DNA of 64,000 nucleotides from Schistocephalus solidus (Eukaryota; Platyhelminthes; Cestoda; Diphyllobothriidea; Diphyllobothriidae). Below, in pieces: positions 11,265-23,219 of the stretch; position 1 is the stretch's first letter, and every line of letters starts with the position of its first letter. A model generated the notes under the pieces. The model had not been told where the DNA came from, did not search any database, and saw only the letters and a program-made list of their open reading frames with translations. The DNA lies in the NCBI GenBank assembly GCA_017591395.1, contig WEDG01000437.1, positions 248,001-312,000 of the forward strand. The letters run 5' to 3'. The translations under genes and the position numbers were made by a program.

Positions 11265-13244
11265 ATGTCACTACGCATGGGCGTTCATGGTACTGACAGG
11301 AAAGGACCGTCGATAGACTGCTCCATTGACTATAAATCGGAGACTGATACCATTCCTCTAAACGCAAAATCCACGAATAAGTCGGACAAACCCAATATTG
11401 GCGCAGCTTTCATCGTCAAGCCCTCTAGGAGTGGTCACAAACGGAATGGTGGTAGGCGTGATACCTGCTCTTGCCAAGAAGCTTTCTATCTCTTCTGCTC
11501 TTGCACCACGGTTCGTGGGATGTGCAAACTCAGTAAAGGCCCCCGATTTCTGCGTACGGCCTGGTCCATTTTTGTGATCTGCACAACCTGCCTCCTCATT
11601 GTCTCTGTCCTCTTGCTTATTCTTGACTTTCTCAACTACGATGTTGGGGTGCACACCCGACTTCTCCTTGATGATCCCTCACCTTTTCCGGCCATCACTG
11701 TCTGCCATCATTATCCCTTCTCTAATGACGCCCGCCGTTTGTGGAAGGAGGGTAAGATTCTCTCACCCGGGCGCTTCAATCGTTACCTACGCAACCTCAC
11801 TCTCGGCTACCTGCTGGACAATGATGTCTCGGCGGCAGAAGCCATCTCCTTTTATGACAGTTTGAGCGTCTATTACCAGAATCTGCGACCGGACGAAGCA
11901 AGGGCCCTAGGGCACAATTATGACATATTTCTAAATTGTATGCGAGTGGGCTCCCACGTGAGCTACTTCGAGGATGATTGCTTACTACTGAATGGCTACC
12001 GTATTCGACAATTCTCCCATCATCAATACTTGAACTGTCATACTTTTGAGCCGACAGATTTAAGTGGGTCAGAGGAGACAACGTTTCTCAGTCTCATCAT
12101 TGGCATGGGTCCGAAGGAAAGCAGTGAGGACGACGAGCAGGCATTTTTGCCCGATGTTTTCGAACAAGCCAAGGGACTTCGAGTGGTAGTTCACGAACCC
12201 GGAACATATCCAGATCTAGAGAAATTTGGCTTGCACGCGGAGCCTGGCAAATTAAATGAAATCGGCTACGAACCTCGACGGTGGACGAAAAAAAATACAC
12301 CCAAACGACCCTGCCACAGTTTTAACGCTTCTCGTGTCTACAGGGATCTCGATCAAGTCTACAATTACACTCACGAACAATGTCTACTGCTGCATCAACA
12401 GCAGGAAATTATTGACGAGTGTGGGTGCCATTACGTCATGAACCCAAGACCATCATTGCCTTCGGATATGACACCATACTGCGGTCGGATGTGGCCTAAA
12501 TTGGACATTAAACTGTTTACCACGAGGTTAGACTGCCTCAAACGCAAGCTAGACATCACCGTGAAACGAAAATATGATGGCACTGTCTGTCTTCCACGAT
12601 GCGAGTACTACACCTATGATACGACCATTTCTATTACAAAATGGCGAGCTAATTTTTGGAATCTCTACTGGCTGCGCGTGCAGAATCGGGCTGTGCGATT
12701 GGCAGAGCAGTTTGTTAAACTCTATCCACACAAGAATATTACTGAATCTTTGGGCTACAGGATGTGGCGCAACTATCTAGTGCAACAGGATCTTCGCAAT
12801 ATTCCAAAGGAAGCTGAGTTAAACAATTCTCTGCGGCCACCCCACATTGTACCATTGTTGTCAGAAAATATGAAGAATCAGTTGTATTTAGACAACGAAA
12901 GTTTTGCCTACATAATCCTCAAACGCAAGTCTCCCAACACGATAGACAACACGGAGAAGCTTGTTCTTACACTTAACGTTCTCGCTTCTCGCATAGGCGG
13001 CCTGTGTTCTGTGACCATAGGTATAACTGCTGCTTTCGTCATCGAAGTGATTGAATTTATATACCTGCTGATTCAGAGACGAAGACGAGGTGTAACAGGT
13101 ACCGAGGATTTTCAAAAGAACGGAGAAGAGGAATTGCATATGGAGGAGGTAGTACCGGGTAAAGACCCCTCTGAACTGGTCTGGGAAAATGGGCAGGCTG
13201 TGGAGTTAGCTCCGCAATTCCCCGATAACAGTGACTTAGGTTAG
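11265..13244 (+). CDS. DEG/ENaC-family cation channel subunit
   Basis: A 659-residue plasma-membrane subunit of the degenerin/epithelial sodium channel family, which form trimeric, usually Na+-selective channels gated by peptides, protons or force. Visible parts in order: a cytosolic N-terminus with a TTVRG stretch (81-85) where the family's HG gating motif sits; TM1 at about 98-121; the post-TM1 signature FPAITVCHHYPF (141-152); a large ectodomain with about 12 cysteines, including ECGC (385-388) and CLPRC (442-446), and N-glycosylation sites such as N177, N354, N367, N491 and N544; TM2 at about 567-603 with GG (578-579) and G586-I587-T588 at the selectivity-filter position; an RRRR stop-transfer (605-608); and an acidic C-tail. 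Length is normal for the family. The first ATG after an in-frame stop was chosen. The frame is one uninterrupted exon, but donor- and acceptor-like sites sit at both ends. No neighbouring gene suggests a partner, and the ligand cannot be told. Confidence 0.93.
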   Translation: MSLRMGVHGTDRKGPSIDCSIDYKSETDTIPLNAKSTNKSDKPNIGAAFIVKPSRSGHKRNGGRRDTCSCQEAFYLFCSCTTVRGMCKLSKGPRFLRTAWSIFVICTTCLLIVSVLLLILDFLNYDVGVHTRLLLDDPSPFPAITVCHHYPFSNDARRLWKEGKILSPGRFNRYLRNLTLGYLLDNDVSAAEAISFYDSLSVYYQNLRPDEARALGHNYDIFLNCMRVGSHVSYFEDDCLLLNGYRIRQFSHHQYLNCHTFEPTDLSGSEETTFLSLIIGMGPKESSEDDEQAFLPDVFEQAKGLRVVVHEPGTYPDLEKFGLHAEPGKLNEIGYEPRRWTKKNTPKRPCHSFNASRVYRDLDQVYNYTHEQCLLLHQQQEIIDECGCHYVMNPRPSLPSDMTPYCGRMWPKLDIKLFTTRLDCLKRKLDITVKRKYDGTVCLPRCEYYTYDTTISITKWRANFWNLYWLRVQNRAVRLAEQFVKLYPHKNITESLGYRMWRNYLVQQDLRNIPKEAELNNSLRPPHIVPLLSENMKNQLYLDNESFAYIILKRKSPNTIDNTEKLVLTLNVLASRIGGLCSVTIGITAAFVIEVIEFIYLLIQRRRRGVTGTEDFQKNGEEELHMEEVVPGKDPSELVWENGQAVELAPQFPDNSDLG

Positions 13245-13245
13245 T
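13238..13245 (+). other. Possible 5' splice donor overlapping the channel stop
   Basis: AG|GTTAGT spans 13238-13245 and contains the TAG stop at 13242-13244. If used, the exon would end at 13239 and the C-terminus would continue on a downstream exon. No downstream exon is recognisable, so the TAG is the default end. Confidence 0.25.
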
Positions 13246-16200
13246 ATCCACACCGCCTTTTTGTCACTATCCAGCACCCACAATTGTACATCTCAACAAC
13301 AGGCACCGGCTCGGATACTGACGGATCGATCCAAATCATATTTTCAAAAATACTGAACTGACGTGGATAAAGGTCAGCATCGCATTCTTCCCCACGCCAT
13401 TTCGTGGTCTTTGTATGTCTGCATGTGCGTGTATGTGTGTCAGTGGAGAAATATTCTGATCCAATGAAGCCAGCAATGCTTTGTATAAAATTGTTGTTGC
13501 CATTTCTTTTCCAAGACATATTCGCTCACCTCAATTCATAGTTATGCTGATCTTTTTTAACAGAGTTGTTTATATACAATACGCGTACTTATTAAATGAA
13601 CCAAATTTCACGCGACAAAGTCCCAGTTTCAGCTAAGCAGGGCTGCAGCGGCGCACACAATTACGTGTGAAGGAAAATTAAAAACTCTGCATTTTTGACT
13701 ATGAACCACTTTTTTATGGCCATCATGGGGTTTTCCATTTAGGATGTCAGTTTAAAAGGCAAAATGCAACAAAACACAAGGATCACAGAGGAATTAGGTG
13801 CGCTTGTGTAATGTAGCCTGTAATTACTCAAATTGGCCACTGCTAGCATGAAATATATATTTATCTGGTCCACTTACGGCATGGCTATCATCCAGGACTA
13901 AATCACTTCCTCTTTGTACTCCCATATTTCTATAAGGCAAATCAGTAAAGGGTGTATTTTATGCATTGAGAGGAAGTGTAGGTCACTGAAAACAAGGTGT
14001 TTAAACGAACGTCGTTGTACATATACGACTGTGTTACGCAAAGTACCCAAAACATTTACCCAAAGCTTCACTCATTTTCCTACTGATTAAACAGCTAAGT
14101 GTCAAATTTGATTGGTCTTGCTCTTGCATGTGTGTTTTTTGTATCTACGATAAAATTGGACTTCTAGACTCCCACCAAAAATGTATGTGAATAAAACTTA
14201 ATGGAAATGAAAGACATGCTAAATAATGTATAACGTGAATTACTGAGACAATTAAGAGGAAATCATCAACCTTTGAGAAGGTCATTTGCTTTTAAATGCA
14301 ATGCTTATAAGGTTCATGAAATTACAGATTCAAATTCCATAACCTACGCTTAACGTCCATATTTTCCGGTTACTGAAAAGGTCACTTTGAAATCATCCTA
14401 GTCCCTGCATGTTTCTTAAGTCAACATTTTCTTTTTTAAGAAAGAACCAGCACCTGACTGGTTTTTCTTTTAATTTTAACTTTGAACGTAAAACCGATTT
14501 AAGGTTTCTTTAAATTTTGCCTGTGAATCTCTATTTTGCTTTTTTTAAAATTATCATTGTATTTAACTGATTGGTATCTGGGATGAGCCGAGAGTTATTA
14601 GCGCACAACTTTAAAACAAATAGCAGTTTTTTATGATTTCAGATCTTTGGCACGTTTTTGTCAGTCGTTGCACAAAATACCCCATCAAGGTTTAACACTC
14701 AAAACGCGACAACAACCAAGAAACCTATGTAAATGGAAAACATGGGACAGTATCCAGCAAATACAATGCGAAATCGAAAAATAACAGTTGTAAATAGCAA
14801 AGAACGTCAAAGAGGAGGTAAAGAGGGAAGAAATAGTTAGGCAGTGATGTATTATTAACATATTCTCAATTTATTCTTTTCCATAAAATAGTAATAAACA
14901 AATAAATGGTAAAATGAGAAACATACATTAACTTAAATATGTACAAAAAGCAATCGTAAAAAGGGTTTTTAGTAGACTCCGTTTATTATAGTAGTGATCA
15001 GCTACTTTATGTTGACAAACGTACTGACGGTTGTTCACAGGGGTATGTAAAACATCTTTTATATTATTAAAAATGAAGCAGACTAGCTCGCAAAAAGTTT
15101 TTATACAGCCTTTAATACATGATTCAATTAGCGTATCTTGTACAGTTGAAAATTCTGAGTAGGCCCCTGCAAACATGTTATTACTATTTCGGTGTAGAAG
15201 CTTTTAGAAAAAATTGCACACTTTTTATATTTATTAATTGCCTTGCTAGAAAAAGAAAATAGGTGAACAACTTGTTTCCTTTTACCTTTCCTTGCAGGTT
15301 CTTTTCCTTAGATTGAAATTTTCTAAAGTTGTATTTGATAAGCAAAAGTTCAATGAAGCTCTTGGAAAAAAAATTGCCAAAATCACTGATTTATTGCTCA
15401 AGACACATCCTTAAAGGTAGATGGGATCTTATTAAAACGTAAATTATTAAGATAAAACATATTAATTAACACTTAAAATTTTTCTCTTAAAAGATGTGTG
15501 GATTGCAAATAAAATCGCTTCTGTAGTTACCGCAAATCATCGTTGGATTTTTATCTGGCGTGCTGAATATTAAGTTGTAAACAGTGGTTTAGTTTAAATG
15601 TTAGCCACACAAAAGACTTCTTCTAGCTTCCCTGGGATAGAGGCCAGTGGATTATCTCATGTTTGTAAGAAGTAATTAATCATACTAATATACCTACTAA
15701 TCGATATATCTTTTGAGCTATTATGTGCCCTCATTCACAAAATATATTATAAGGGATTTGTTACCCAAATTGCTATTTATAATTTGTAAATATTTGTTAA
15801 AGATAATATTTTAAAGGTATATTTTTGTTATAGAAAGCCGTTTCGATGTTAACCTTACATTAATCTTCATAAACAATGTTTGCTTCTAATGATACTTGTA
15901 AACAGAATCATGCATGCGAAACATTTGAATTAACGGGACCTTGTGTTCGGCACAATCTACACAACGTAATGCTTCGCAGGTAACCTATCTCGATTTCTTA
16001 AAGAACATGGGCATTCCCCAAAAATGGAAGCGATTATCGCAAGCACACATTCTTTGCCCACAATGATGAGCATTATTCAAAATTTTACGGAGCTAATCAA
16101 AAAAGACAGTCGGGGGATACAAAGAAAGTTTTATGGCGTGCAAAGTATCTTTGAAAAAAAGGAATGAATAGTGGTTCGTGAGTTATGTCAATGAATTGTC

Positions 16201-19200
16201 TTTTTAAATCTCCATTAAGGCTCTATTTTGGTATTTAAAACATTGAGATTGCTCGTTTATAGAATAATTTGACATTTAAATTTTTCGGTTGCGCCGAAGC
16301 TCCTCAATGTCTATCGGAAAACCTTTTCCATTTACAAAAAAAGCATAAATTATAAAATGCACTTGAAGCAGCCTGTCAGAGCACTGTATCTGGTTTTATG
16401 CAATTAATTAGGAAACTCTTAACATTTTATGATTAACATATTATCACTTATCCATGATGGGATATAAAATGCAGAACACCACGTATCTCTGTTGACAGAA
16501 CACACTTCTTCCGGTTACAATAGCTGACTTAATCTCTTTGCAAATTTCCTATATCTCATAAAATGCGCTCTTTCTTGTTTTTTTTTCCCTTAATATAGTA
16601 AATAAGGAATGAGATCTGAATATTTGGCTGCTAAAAGAGATGTTGTTTCTTTTCAGTAACCCTTTGAAATGTTATCGAAAGAACCAAATAATGTCCCTTC
16701 ACTGCAAACGTTTTTATGAGTATGCAACCCAGAGTTCTTCCTTTTTTGATCTTTTGAGTATGAAGTTAGAAAATTGGTAAAAACCTGTTTAACAAACGAA
16801 AGTTTTCAATTTTTAGAAGATTGTGCTATCAATAACTTTGGCCAATTCTAAAGGAAAAAATACGTTTGTAATTGATTAGTCTCCAAAAATAAATCGCTTT
16901 ATCCTTATAATCTTTAAACGTTTAGATATTTGGTACTTTAAATAAAAAAGCAACTGATGTTTGTAATTTTTCGAAGGCCGAGTTTTCTCACAAGTATAAA
17001 CCTGTAGCCATTTTTAAACAACTGGAGAAAAATTAGTAAAAAAACATTAGCCCACTAAATTAATCGTGTAGCATCTAAAGTGAAAAATATTTTCTTTAAT
17101 TAGGATACGATAGATTAACTGCAAACATCAATGTTCTTATTATTGTAATGATAGGTAATAACTTGTCAATGCATATTCTAGAATGCAACGTACTTAAATT
17201 GTTGACAAATTATTATCATTTTACAGTAATTCAAATGTTTGAAGAGACTGCACGTTCATCTGAAGATGATCAGTTTCAAAGCATTACCTTGCACTTTATT
17301 CCTTGCATACAAGCAGTCCACCACGTTCACTTTTGGTGACTAGCCAATTGATCAAAAGGCTCGTATAGATCTATTCAGGTTTTATTGAAAATTATGTGGT
17401 CTTATCACTACACATTTAAACGTGAAATAAACTTACGGATAGTAAAATCACGTTTATTTCATTACTTTATGCCAAGCATTATTTTTGTGTATTATGGTTG
17501 GATTTTGAATATGTTCATGCCTCCATCCAAAAGGGTTTTTAAATACGAGTTCTGTCTTATATAATGCAGACTTACATTTAGCTAATTTTCGCAATTATTC
17601 CATATTTTACCAGGTTCATAATTCAAGTAAATTTTAAATGATTAGCCTAACCGTTTTCATGCACTTAAGTGCATAGGTGACACGATGATTTCTTAGTCGG
17701 CCCTAGCATTCGTCTAATTGTATAACTGTTATTCGTTGCTATCCCACTGCCTGCTTAAATATTTTAATTATCTGCCTTTAAAACGCAGTCCAGAAGCACA
17801 TTATGATCTAATGAAGGACTTCGTTTCATCACACTAACAACGCTTTATTTAAATTTATCAGTTTGCGTTATTTGAACAAGACCCTGATTCTGTGGACACT
17901 GTACTGCTCTTCCCCAACGGAACACGCTGCAACTGTTGCTCTCTTCAGTTGCCTTGCTTAATCGTTCTTCAAGATAAAAAATATCCCTTCTAAAAAGTTA
18001 ACATCATTAGCGGCATAACACTCTGGAGCTTAGAATAAAAAATGCTGATTGAATATATGGAATTATACTACGTGGATTTATTGAACGTACCCACAGTAGT
18101 TCTTAATTAGTCCTGCTTTTGCTATTTCCAAAATATTTGTATACTCTTGCAAATGTGTTCACATGTATGTTGTTAACTCTCCTTCTGACTGGAATAATTC
18201 CACATATGTTTTAGAAGCCACCACTTGTAACTCGCTTTTATTACTTAATTCCTTTTCTTAGTTTTTCTATCCCTCTAGCTCCGAGTTCAACTGAAAGGAA
18301 CGATTGAATTTCGCTTTATTTAAAATCTATCATTCGATCAAGCATGTCTGCTTCTTTTTGGACTGAATTCCATCTGTCTGTTATTCACGCCATTATGTTG
18401 CCCTTTTATTTACGTGCAAATCTGTTTGGGTACGGTTCATCGCCTCAATAATGCTCCACTCAGTCAAGATAGGAATAATGTGTCATATACGATGACCCCT
18501 ACATGTGAGGACAATCATGGCGCGTCTATTCAGATGGTTGGGTATCACAGTTAAACAATCTGTTTTAAATTTTGCAGAGATTTAAATAAATCGTCATAAT
18601 TTTTAGAAAAGAAATTGTATGGCTTTGGAATCCTTTGAAAATTCCTTCTCTTAAAACTGAACCATTCAGCTGCACTAGGTTCTGCAACATGAAAGCCCTC
18701 ATCGAATGGTTCTCTTAGTAGAAAATATATTCAGCGAAATTTCAAGACAATTTCAAACTGTAATGCAAAGGCATTTGTCCAATAATAAAAACATAACTGG
18801 CTTCGAAACTTCAAAAGATTTTATAAATATAACATTCATGTTGGAGACCAAAGCATGGATTTGTAATTTTGTTATAACTGCATTCTTTCTGAAGAAATAC
18901 ATTTCAATAAAGGGTGTTTATTAAAAAATATTGTAAGTGATATAATACTGCAAGGATAAAGTGGATGATCAAAGCATATGCATTTAATGAGCAATCGACT
19001 AAAAGATGTTTAAAAGATTATTGCTAATGCAGAGTTTAATGCCGCAGTTTAAGGGATAAAACGTCTAGTATTATAAGGTAGGCACTTGAGTAAAACGCGT
19101 TTTGAGAATTCTAGCGTGTTAAATGATCTGTCAAACAAGCTCTTTCGTTATATATTCGCAAAGAATCTGCTCAACCTCAGACCGTTATCACAAAAAAACA

Positions 19201-22200
19201 CAGACTCCGACAAGGATAACCTCCTGACATAAATAAATTAAACATTGCTTAAATTAATGATAATTCTCAAGTTATCTCAAAATAGTACTTTATACTGCCT
19301 CATACTCTCCTGACAGCATTATCTAAGTATAAAGAAAAAGAAACACAATTGGGTATACATGAAGATATGCCTTTTTATTATCCTGCTGGCAGTAGTTCAA
19401 AACACTAAGGCAACCAAGAGACACTACTTCTGGTGCACAAATAATTTAATATTAAATATGTCATTACGACGAGGATAAACTATAGTTTGACTTACAAAAC
19501 CGCTCTCTTGTGGATACTGGACATAACGTTGTCAGGCAAAAGTGCTTCAGTTATTATTATAAACTGTGGGATGCTTGCTCCTGACATAGTAGTCTAAAAC
19601 TTTTCAAACAATTAAAACGGTGTGGATAGGTCATAATTGATATTTAAATAAAAGTGGCATCATAGTGCTGCTGATATCATTTCAAATGTTTCAGGTAACT
19701 AGAGGAAGTCACTGACGGGAAGTATTTTGCTTACACAAATCCGCCAAATATATCTTCCGTGATATTGATATTGGTGATATTTTGTGCTTCTTTACCTGGT
19801 ATCATCTTTATGAAAGCAGCGCTACCTCTGGAGATTGAAACGGGACAGGTTCAAAACCCAGCAGACAACAGGCAATATTTCATTAAAAACAATTCTCTGG
19901 CAGAGAAGAACCGGTTTATAGGAAAAGTAATGGAAACTAAAAACATCTGCTGTACTAAATCAAACTATTTACGTTCATAACAACCATGAGTGTTCAATTT
20001 GCATTTAGCTGTCCTGAAATTTAAACAGTAATTTGAATGCATACTCTATATTTATTTTTACAGTAACTGAAAATTGAAATTAAATAAATAATTATTTCCT
20101 CAAATGCACAAGCAATAATAAGTATTTTCGGTAAACCGTAAACATCACTGGTTATTTCATTAAAATTGTGAATTATTTCACAGTCAGAATGGAAACTTGA
20201 AGGAATAATTTTTTTCATTTTCGTTTCGCTGAAGCAAGAGCGTTTATTGCTGTTCACAATAACTTTGATATGGGTAACGATTAAAAAACACTTTGATCAA
20301 AGTAGGTTTGCGATATGAAATTTAAAGGCCTACCATTCATAAAGTGGATCGACAGTGCTAGGCAATGAGGAAATGGATATAACCTTATCCTTGTTTTATA
20401 AATAAAATACATATTTCCATCTGCCCTTCCAGTAACTATTTTAAAAGTCAAAAGATTAGTTGCGTGAGCAACGTTTTTATGAATTATCATTGTACGTTTT
20501 TACGCAAACAGCTCAAAATTAAGCTGATTATTCACAGACGAAATTTTGAGGGTTCTACGATTGATGATATTTACGGTTTGCACTATGAAGTATGCTAAAT
20601 TTTCTTTGTAGTATAATTTAAATTTCCGTTTAACAACGATGAATCTTCATTTAACATATTGGGTAATACGTGCCGTTGTCGAGGGCCAAAATTAAAGGAT
20701 AAGTGATGGCAACATTTACGGCAATTTCAAAATTAAAATCTAGATTTAACGACAGTTCTAGGAAATCCGTGTTTAAATTCAGTGTGTGTAGATACTATTT
20801 AACGTTAACGATAGGATATGTTTACTTCTTTGTCAACACAAAATGAGAAGGCAGTCAAGGATAACATTATAATTTCACAAAACATAAAATTGTGTTACTA
20901 AAAGTAGTGCAATATCTAAAAAAGAGAAAACGAACATACTTTTATAAAAACGATTAGGCATGCGAGAATTAGTAAAGCTGGCGGACATTGCGTTATATTT
21001 CGGTCAGGCAAGTTACCTGACGTAAGCAGGCTCCCTCAAAATATATTTTGGATAGTTTGTGTTGGTGCCTTCATTGATAAAGTTGAAACAAAACAAGCGT
21101 AAAGCTCCACCATACGCGCCATTGCTGGCGAGCCGGATAGCCCAAATAACCTCTCCATAGATCAAGTATAGAAAAGGTGATTAAACATATAAAACACGCC
21201 TGGCTCTATAAAAATGCCTTAAAACGTAGAAAACAATGAAATGCAATTTCTAAATCTTCGTTTCTCCCAATTATAAACAACATAACAGACACAGCATTAA
21301 ATAGTTTAGAACTATGCGGTCTGAAAAAAACAAAAAAGAGAAAAACGCCTTAAAAATTATTTTAAAAAGGATTTGAATATTCTAATATACAGGTTGCATT
21401 TTATTTATTCAATAGTGTGCTGAAACACAACAAATGATGCACCTGGGCAAAAACGCCGTGAACTAAAATTACGATTTATATGAATTCAATAGTTTGGCAA
21501 GATTCTTAGTGTGCTGGGCTTAAAAACAGCATTTTTTTAAAGTATGTGTTTAACTGTTGCAAATCATAAACTGCTTCCTTCTGTTTTTGGGATTTACCTG
21601 TACAGCAACCATATATATTTTTAAAAGAAACGTTTACAAATCACTGCAGAAATTTATTTGACTAAGCTAAGGGTTTTGATGTTCAGATCACAAAATGCAT
21701 CACCATATAACAAAACATAGATTTAATGCAATTTCATTGTTATATCTGGAAACAATAAATTTGCTAAGAAGATATCTGGTTTAAAAACACACGCATGTTT
21801 TATTATCAAAATGCATTTATTTTCAATAATTTATCCTCCATCCTGATAAATTAATTTGTGTTTTATCCAGTTTTATTTAAAAACACTAAACTTAAACACC
21901 GAGATTCGGGTTAGGGACAAATTGTATCTTTGATAATTGAAGGTAAAAATATAGAAATCCTGTCTTCAAAGCCTGTTTGCAAATGAAAATGCCCTATTGA
22001 AAAAGGGATGAATATTTCCAAATATGTTTTTAATTAAGTAATTGCCCTATGACTTCCAATTTTACAATCTTATATGAAACACTGTCTGATTTTCAGAGTC
22101 TCTGTTATCAATATATTTTGCCGTTGTTAACCAATTGAATTTAAGACTATTCTGGATGCTAACCTATTAGTTGGTTAAAATCTCAAGACCGTCGAATTCC

Positions 22201-22941
22201 CGTTTATGCTATAAAAAATGCTAACTTTTCATAAGGAAAGACACCAAAGCGTGCTCAGTATCTTAAATTATGGCACAGTTTGGAACATTAACTGTATCTA
22301 TTTCTCATAGAACTTTCATAAATTCTAGCGAAAATTCTGCAATTGAACAGCAAATGTATTAAGGCGTATTGACTTGAGTAAAAAACAGAAACCAACGTAA
22401 TAAGAAGGACATGGGTGTGCATTTTCACGAGTTGTGAAAATAAAACAAAAAACATATAAAAATACATGTTTTTAAAACAGCAGTTCTTGTCACAGAGATG
22501 GCAGTAAAGAATTATTGGGTTTGATTAAAATAACTGCAGAAAGCCATCTTACAGAAAATATGGACAACAAGAACACATTTAACAATGATAAAACTATTCG
22601 GAAAATATTTTCTTCAAGGATGTGGTGTGCTATATTCAAACGCTTGTTGATCTTACTAATGAATTTTCGGAGAATCAACTACGTTATCACCACGAAACGG
22701 CATAACTACAGAACTTAAACTTGCATCTTATAAGCACAAAGTTACCGTTCACTTTTGTTTCTTTCCAACATGGAAAGGCAAAGCAACATATTTGTGAAGG
22801 AATTTCACAAAATGTTGAAAACTGGATTAAAGATATGTTACTTATGTTTGCTTAATTACCTATCCTTACTAACAAATCAAAACTTATTTCGCAGGCACCT
22901 GGATGAAATTTGATTTTAAAACACCCTGTGCATTAACAAAT
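13245..22941. other. Long AT-rich intergenic spacer
   Basis: Almost 10 kb with no supported gene or repeat. An AATAAA occurs at 14190-14195, about 950 bases after the channel stop, too far to assign confidently. Short frames (for example 14928-15176 on -, 19759-19980 on +) lack recognisable domains. Confidence 0.55.
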
Positions 22942-22957
22942 ATTCAAAAGACAATTT

Positions 22958-22997
22958 GGCGAGCATACGTTAGCTTTCGATAAATTCTCATCAGGCC
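22958..22997 (-). ncRNA. Candidate minimal type I hammerhead ribozyme
   Basis: Reading the - strand: stem I GGC (22997-22995), core CUGAUGA (22994-22988), a very short stem II GA/UC around AUUUA, GAAA (22978-22975), stem III AGC/GCU with an 8-base loop, cleavage triplet CUC with the cut after position 22961, and stem I GCC (22960-22958). All invariant bases are present. Stems I and II are short, as in the minimal hammerheads reported from Penelope-like elements, so it could need tertiary contacts or dimerisation. Pairings were worked out by hand. Confidence 0.5.
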
Positions 22998-23163
22998 TTT
23001 ACATTTATATCACTGTGTCATTAAGTCAAAAATGCGGGTAAGTAGAACAAATTGTAAGGTTGTCATGGTGGGGGGGAGGGGGAGGGGGATAAAACAAAAT
23101 TGCCGTCCCTTTTCTGATCATGGTCAGAGGAATGGTGGCCACCGGGACAGATAATTAGATGCG

Positions 23164-23203
23164 GGCCGGATGATAATTTATCGAAAGCTAACGTATGCTC
23201 GCC
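23164..23203 (+). ncRNA. Mutated hammerhead in the opposite arm
   Basis: The right-arm copy keeps GAAA, the AGC/GCU stem III and the GGC/GCC stem I, but its core reads CGGAUGA (U4 changed to G), which should abolish cleavage. It also loses the first pair of stem II. Confidence 0.45.
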
Positions 23204-23219
23204 AAATTGTCTTTTGAAT

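Larger units (their letters stand above)
22942..23219. mobile_element. Foldback element with hammerhead-bearing inverted arms
   Basis: Two 56-base arms (22942-22997 and 23164-23219) are inverted copies with about two mismatches, around a 166-base loop containing a G-rich run (23070-23091). Each arm, read toward its outer end, carries a hammerhead-like core (see 22958-22997). A truncated relative of the loop is at 7545-7690. No clear target-site duplication is visible. Penelope-like elements are known to carry hammerheads in their pseudo-LTRs, and such repeats can be inverted, so this may be a remnant of a Penelope-like terminal region rather than a DNA-transposon MITE. That link is inference. 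Confidence 0.7.

Noticed and set aside
22942..23219. Ordinary DNA-transposon MITE
   Set aside because: Inverted arms fit a MITE, but no clear target duplication is seen and the arms hold a hammerhead core, which fits a Penelope-type terminal repeat better. Not excluded outright.
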